A stretch of DNA of 64,000 nt from positions 62,001 to 126,000 of the forward strand of contig JBMNRU010000005.1 in NCBI GenBank assembly GCA_050944855.1, in the 5' to 3' direction. Source of the DNA: Lactonifactor sp050944855 (GTDB taxonomy: Bacteria > Bacillota > Clostridia > Lachnospirales > Lachnospiraceae). A program made the position numbers and the translations under genes. Under the pieces are notes generated by a model. It had not been told where the DNA came from and did not search any database. It saw only the letters and a program-made list of their open reading frames with translations. Positions 60,255 through 64,000 of this stretch are shown here, one piece after another; the stretch's first letter is position 1, and the number at the start of each line of letters is the position of its first letter.

Positions 60255-60623
60255 ATGGTTAGTAAAGTATCAAGAGCGAAAGTTCGTGCAAAAAAACATA
60301 GAAGATTACGTAATCATCTTAGCGGTACAGCTACAACTCCACGTTTAGCAGTATTCCGCAGCAATAATCATATGTATGCTCAAATTATTGACGATACAGT
60401 TGGAAAAACTTTAGTTTCAGCTTCTACTCTTCAGAAAGAAGTAAAAGCTGAGCTGGAAAAAACCAATAACGTTGATGCAGCAGCATATTTAGGAACTGTA
60501 ATCGGTAAGAGAGCGGTTGAAGCAGGTATCAAAGAGGTTGTCTTTGACAGAGGCGGCTTTATATATCAGGGTAAAATTCAGGCATTAGCAGATGCAGCTC
60601 GTGAAGCTGGATTAGAATTCTAG
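60255..60623 (+). CDS. rplR: 50S ribosomal protein L18
   Basis: 122 residues: KVRAKKHRRLRNHLSGTATT, PRLAVFRSNNHMYAQIIDD and FDRGGFIYQGKIQALADAAR. 5S rRNA binding protein with L5. Confidence 0.99.
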   Translation: MVSKVSRAKVRAKKHRRLRNHLSGTATTPRLAVFRSNNHMYAQIIDDTVGKTLVSASTLQKEVKAELEKTNNVDAAAYLGTVIGKRAVEAGIKEVVFDRGGFIYQGKIQALADAAREAGLEF

Positions 60624-60642
60624 AAAGGGAGGAAAAGAACAC

Positions 60643-61152
60643 ATGAGACATACTATTATTGATGCTAGTCAGTTAGAGTTACAGGAAAAAGTAGTATCAA
60701 TCAAGCGTGTAACAAAAGTTGTTAAAGGTGGTCGTAACTTCCGATTCACAGCTTTAGTCGTTGTTGGTGATGGTAACGGGCATGTTGGCGCTGGTTTAGG
60801 TAAAGCAACTGAAATTCCGGAAGCGATCCGCAAAGGAAAAGAAGATGCGATGAAGAAATTGGTAACAGTAGCAAGAGACGAGAACGGCAGTATTACACAT
60901 GATTACATTGGCAAATTCGGAAGCGCTGAAATGTTATTAAAGAGAGCTCCGGAAGGTACTGGTGTTATTGCCGGCGGTCCGGCGCGTGCCGTAATTGAAC
61001 TGGCAGGTATTAAGAATATCCGTACCAAATGTCTGGGATCCAGAAACAAACAGAACGTTGTCCTTGCCACTATTGCAGGTTTAAGTCAGTTAAAGACTCC
61101 AGAAGAAGTTGCTAGACTTCGTGGAAAATCTGTTGACGAGATTTTTGCATAG
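60643..61152 (+). CDS. rpsE: 30S ribosomal protein S5
   Basis: 169 residues: LQEKVVSIKRVTKVVKGGRN, GDGNGHVGAGLGKATEIPEA and GVIAGGPARAVIELAGIKNI. Contributes to decoding fidelity and mRNA entry. Confidence 0.99.
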   Translation: MRHTIIDASQLELQEKVVSIKRVTKVVKGGRNFRFTALVVVGDGNGHVGAGLGKATEIPEAIRKGKEDAMKKLVTVARDENGSITHDYIGKFGSAEMLLKRAPEGTGVIAGGPARAVIELAGIKNIRTKCLGSRNKQNVVLATIAGLSQLKTPEEVARLRGKSVDEIFA

Positions 61153-61164
61153 GAGGAATGAAAA

Positions 61165-61347
61165 ATGGCAGATAAATTAAGAATCACATTAGTGAAATCT
61201 ACAATTGGTGCTATTCCAAAGCATAAAAAAACAGTAGAAGCTTTAGGATTAAGAAAGCTGAACAAAACAGTGGAAATGCCTGATAATGCAGCTGTAAGAG
61301 GTATGTGCAAACAGGTATGCCACTTAGTAAAAGTAGAAGAAATTTAA
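61165..61347 (+). CDS. rpmD: 50S ribosomal protein L30
   Basis: 60 residues: LRITLVKSTIGAIPKHKKTV, EALGLRKLNKTVEMPDN. Short bacterial L30. AGGAGG before the start. Confidence 0.98.
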   Translation: MADKLRITLVKSTIGAIPKHKKTVEALGLRKLNKTVEMPDNAAVRGMCKQVCHLVKVEEI

Positions 61348-61369
61348 TCAGATAAAAGGAGGTGCCAAA

Positions 61370-61810
61370 ATGGATTTATCTAATTTAAGACCAGCTGATG
61401 GTGCAAAACACAGTGATAACTTCAGAAGAGGCCGTGGACACGCTTCCGGAAATGGTAAGACAGCCGGTAAAGGTCATAAAGGTCAGAAAGCTCGTTCCGG
61501 AGCACCAAGACCAGGCTTTGAAGGTGGACAGATGCCTTTATATAGAAGACTTCCAAAAAGAGGCTTCAAGAATAGAAACTCTAAGGACATCGTAGCAATC
61601 AATGTTGATGTTCTGAACAGATTTGAAGACGGTGCAGAAGTGACTGTCGAAACATTATTAGAGAACAGAGCAATTTCTCGTATGGGTGATGGTGTTAAAA
61701 TTTTAGGAAACGGTGAAATCACGAAAAAATTAAACGTAAAAGTTAACGCTGTCAGTGAAAGTGCAAAAGCTAAAATTGAAGCAGCAGGTGGAACAGTAGA
61801 GGTGATCTAA
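61370..61810 (+). CDS. rplO: 50S ribosomal protein L15
   Basis: 146 residues: MDLSNLRPADGAKHSDNFRR, GRGHASGNGKTAGKGHKGQK and GFEGGQMPLYRRLPKRGF. A long disordered N-terminal arm threads the 50S subunit. The stop overlaps the secY ATG by 1 bp. Confidence 0.99.
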   Translation: MDLSNLRPADGAKHSDNFRRGRGHASGNGKTAGKGHKGQKARSGAPRPGFEGGQMPLYRRLPKRGFKNRNSKDIVAINVDVLNRFEDGAEVTVETLLENRAISRMGDGVKILGNGEITKKLNVKVNAVSESAKAKIEAAGGTVEVI

Positions 61811-63156
61811 TGTGGAAAACACTTCAAAGTGCATTTAGAATCAAAGATGTCAGAAGAAGAATCTTATATATCTTTATGATGCTGGTAGTTGTTCGTATTG
61901 GCTGCCAGCTCCCCATTCCGGGAGTGAATGGAGAGTATATTAAACAGTGGTTTGAAAGTCAATCCAGTGACGCTTTTAACTTTTTCAGCGCATTTACTGG
62001 CGGATCTTTTGAGCAGATGTCAATTTTTGCTCTGAACATTACGCCATATATCACATCTTCCATTATCATGCAGCTTCTTACGATCGCCATTCCGGCATTG
62101 GAAGAGATGCATAAGGATGGTGAGGATGGAAGAAAGAAGATCACCATGATTACCAGATATCTGACAGTTGGCTTATCTTTATTCCAGTCAATTGCTATGG
62201 TAATTGCGTTTGGTCGTCAGGGTCTGATCGAGGCAATGGTTGAAGGCTCCGGTGCAAGCACATTTGAGAAAGTTATGGCAGGTATTATTGCGGTTGCCTG
62301 TCTGACTGCAGGTTCTGCACTTCTTATGTGGATCGGCGAGCAGATTACAGTAAAAGGTGTAGGAAACGGTATTTCTATTGTATTAACCATTAATATCGTA
62401 TCCAGTATGCCGGGAGATTTTGTTTCTTTATTCCAGACATTTGTATTAGGTAAGACACTGGCTAAAGGAGCGTTAGCTGCATTTATTATTGTTGCGGTTG
62501 TTTTAGTAGTAGTAGTTTTTGTATTGATTTTAAATGATGGTATTCGTAAAATACCAGTACAATATTCCAAAAAGATGCAGGGCAGAAAAATGGTGGGCGG
62601 TCAGTCTTCTACCATTCCGATGAAGGTGAATACCGCGGGTGTTATCCCGATTATCTTCGCATCATCCCTGATGTCTTTCCCCGTTATTATTGCCAGCTTT
62701 TTCGGCAAAGGAAACGGGACAGGAATTGGAAGTCAGATCCTGAGGGCTATGAGTTCCAATAACTGGTGTAATCCGAATCAGCCGGTCTATAGTCTTGGAC
62801 TTCTGGTATATATTGTATTAGTCGTATTTTTTGCTTACTTCTATACGTCTATTACTTTCAATCCGATTGAGATCGCGGATAATATCAGAAAACAGGGCGG
62901 CTTTATTCCGGGTATTCGTCCTGGTAAACCGACAACCGAATATTTGAATAAACTTTTAAATTACATTATTTTCATCGGAGCAGTAGGCTTGATTATTGTT
63001 GCCGTTATTCCAATTTTCTTTAACGGCGTATTTGGAGCAAAGGTATCCTTCGGAGGTACATCTGTTATCATCGTTGTGAGCGTTGTTCTGGAAACGTTGA
63101 AACAAATTGAGTCATTAATGCTTGTTCGCAATTATAAAGGTTTTTTAAATAACTAA
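61810..63156 (+). CDS. secY: Protein translocase channel subunit SecY
   Basis: 448 residues with ten transmembrane helices. VVRIGCQLPIPGVNG, LNITPYITSSIIMQLLTIAI (plug/TM2 region), GISIVLTINIVSS, the IPVQYSKKMQGRKMVGGQSS loop and IRPGKPTTEYLN. It forms the SecYEG pore for secreted and membrane proteins. Coupled to rplO. A GTGTACCCA/TGGGTACAC hairpin lies between it and adk. Confidence 0.99.
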   Translation: MWKTLQSAFRIKDVRRRILYIFMMLVVVRIGCQLPIPGVNGEYIKQWFESQSSDAFNFFSAFTGGSFEQMSIFALNITPYITSSIIMQLLTIAIPALEEMHKDGEDGRKKITMITRYLTVGLSLFQSIAMVIAFGRQGLIEAMVEGSGASTFEKVMAGIIAVACLTAGSALLMWIGEQITVKGVGNGISIVLTINIVSSMPGDFVSLFQTFVLGKTLAKGALAAFIIVAVVLVVVVFVLILNDGIRKIPVQYSKKMQGRKMVGGQSSTIPMKVNTAGVIPIIFASSLMSFPVIIASFFGKGNGTGIGSQILRAMSSNNWCNPNQPVYSLGLLVYIVLVVFFAYFYTSITFNPIEIADNIRKQGGFIPGIRPGKPTTEYLNKLLNYIIFIGAVGLIIVAVIPIFFNGVFGAKVSFGGTSVIIVVSVVLETLKQIESLMLVRNYKGFLNN

Positions 63157-63171
63157 AAGTTTTGTATGACG

Positions 63172-63195
63172 GTGTACCCATTTATTTGGGTACAC
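63172..63195. repeat. Hairpin between secY and adk
   Basis: GTGTACCCA (63172-63180) is exactly complementary to TGGGTACAC (63187-63195) with a 6-nt loop. Without a T-run it is more likely a processing or partial-termination site than a full terminator. Confidence 0.6.
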
Positions 63196-63274
63196 TAAAA
63201 TACTATAAGGATAAAAATACGCCTGTCAGTACAGCGAAAAGATTGTGCTGGAGACATTAATATGGAGGATTTGT

Positions 63275-63919
63275 ATGAAAATCATTATGTTGGGTGCGCC
63301 TGGAGCCGGAAAAGGGACTCAGGCTAAGAAAATTGCAGAGAAATACGGTATTCCCCATATTTCTACAGGGGACATTTTCCGTGCGAATATTAAAAATGGG
63401 ACAAAATTGGGTGAAAAGGCAAAAGCATACATGGATCAGGGACTGTTAGTTCCGGATGAACTGACCTGTGATCTGGTAGTGGATCGTGTACAGGAAGAAG
63501 ACTGCCGTAACGGATATGTACTGGATGGTTTTCCAAGAAACATAGCCCAGGCGGAAGTATTAAAGGAAGCTTTAAACAAATTGGGACAGAAAATTGATTT
63601 TGCCATCAATGTAGATGTTCCGGACGAGAATATTATTAACCGTATGTCTGGAAGAAGAGCCTGCGTTGGATGCGGTGCGACCTATCATGTAGTATATAAT
63701 GCGCCAAAGGTTGAAAATGTGTGTGATATTTGTGGAGAAAAATTGATTTTGCGTGAGGATGACACACCGGAAACTGTTCAGAAACGTTTGGGTGTTTACC
63801 ATGAGCAGACACAGCCGTTGATTGCATATTATAAGGAAGCAGGCATATTAAAGAGTGTGGACGGCACTGTTGATATGGAAGATGTATTCCAGGCAATTAC
63901 CGCTATTTTAGGAGCATAA
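63275..63919 (+). CDS. adk: Adenylate kinase
   Basis: 214 residues. P-loop GAPGAGKGTQ (7-16), NMP-binding ISTGDIFRANI, DGFPRNIAQAE, and a LID domain with four zinc cysteines (CVGCG and CDICGE) typical of Gram-positive Adk. Interconverts ATP+AMP and 2 ADP. The start at 63275 follows GGAGG; the frame from 63245 is an extension. map follows 3 bp later. Confidence 0.99.
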   Translation: MKIIMLGAPGAGKGTQAKKIAEKYGIPHISTGDIFRANIKNGTKLGEKAKAYMDQGLLVPDELTCDLVVDRVQEEDCRNGYVLDGFPRNIAQAEVLKEALNKLGQKIDFAINVDVPDENIINRMSGRRACVGCGATYHVVYNAPKVENVCDICGEKLILREDDTPETVQKRLGVYHEQTQPLIAYYKEAGILKSVDGTVDMEDVFQAITAILGA

Positions 63920-63922
63920 AAT

Positions 63923-64000
63923 ATGTCAGTAACAATTAAATCTGCAAGAGAAATTGAACTTATGAGAGAATCGGGCAGATTGCTGGAACAGGTTCACAAT
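63923..64000 (+). CDS. map: Methionine aminopeptidase, 5' end only (cut by the window)
   Basis: The first 26 codons read MSVTIKSAREIELMRESGRL and LEQVHN, the usual start of type I methionine aminopeptidase, which removes the initiator Met. The gene runs off the window. The position after adk is the conserved secY-adk-map order. AGGAG overlaps the adk end. Confidence 0.95.
   Translation, partial: MSVTIKSAREIELMRESGRLLEQVHN

Overview
The window is chromosomal DNA from a Gram-positive, endospore-forming member of the Clostridia, most likely a Lachnospiraceae genus. The evidence is a complete sigF operon run into spoVAA-AE, an alpha/beta SASP gene, the addAB, rapZ-whiA-crh and S10-spc gene orders, a valS T-box, AGGAGG Shine-Dalgarno sites throughout, several TTG/GTG starts and many short U-tailed terminators. 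Genus and species cannot be fixed from this sequence alone.

Layout. 1-2000: 3' part of clpB. 2.1-11 kb: a DUF4250 protein, a secreted-type LRR protein, a MATE pump, a methyltransferase-hslO-nadE run, a membrane protein, a small anchored protein and a nicotinamidase-like hydrolase. 11-18.1 kb: addB-addA. 18.1-18.6 kb: no protein gene, but two homologous structured RNAs pointing away from each other. 18.6-22.3 kb: a nitrilase-family amidase, then padR-DUF1700-DUF4097-pspC and an acetyltransferase. 22.3-29.9 kb: an AT-richer accessory stretch with a second MATE pump, a TetR-ABC exporter operon, small proteins, at least three decayed genes (MerR, HxlR, aldo/keto reductase remnants) and an interspersed hairpin repeat family. 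29.9-31 kb: almost entirely regulatory RNA (cobalamin riboswitch, intrinsic terminator, a large structured RNA, valS T-box). 31-38.8 kb: valS, an LTA-synthase-like sulfatase, folC, a 49-aa protein and a TPR membrane protein. 38.8-43.4 kb: spoIIAA-spoIIAB-sigF-spoVAA-AB-AC-AD-AE. 43.4-47.3 kb: tcdA-like, murB, rapZ, whiA and an HPr/Crh-like protein. 47.3-51.7 kb: acetyltransferase, M18 aminopeptidase, EamA transporter and a SipW-like membrane protein. 51.8 kb to the end: the S10-spc ribosomal protein operon through secY, adk and the start of map.

How genes work together. NadE and the nicotinamidase-like enzyme both belong to NAD metabolism. AddAB is the RecBCD-type repair nuclease. SpoIIAA/SpoIIAB/SigF set forespore transcription, and the SpoVA proteins, themselves forespore products in model species, move dipicolinic acid into the spore. 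PadR probably controls the membrane-stress-like DUF1700/DUF4097/PspC genes.

The most unusual content is RNA. (1) A 122-bp tandem repeat lies inside the spc operon between rpsH and rplF. It encodes five hairpins with a conserved tandem G-A core and compensatory changes. (2) A divergent pair of homologous 6S-like RNAs sits at 18.1-18.6 kb. (3) A cobalamin riboswitch has no protein gene behind it; the next element in the same direction is a structured RNA resembling the large clostridial ncRNA classes. All three are read from the sequence by eye and need covariance-model searches and expression data.
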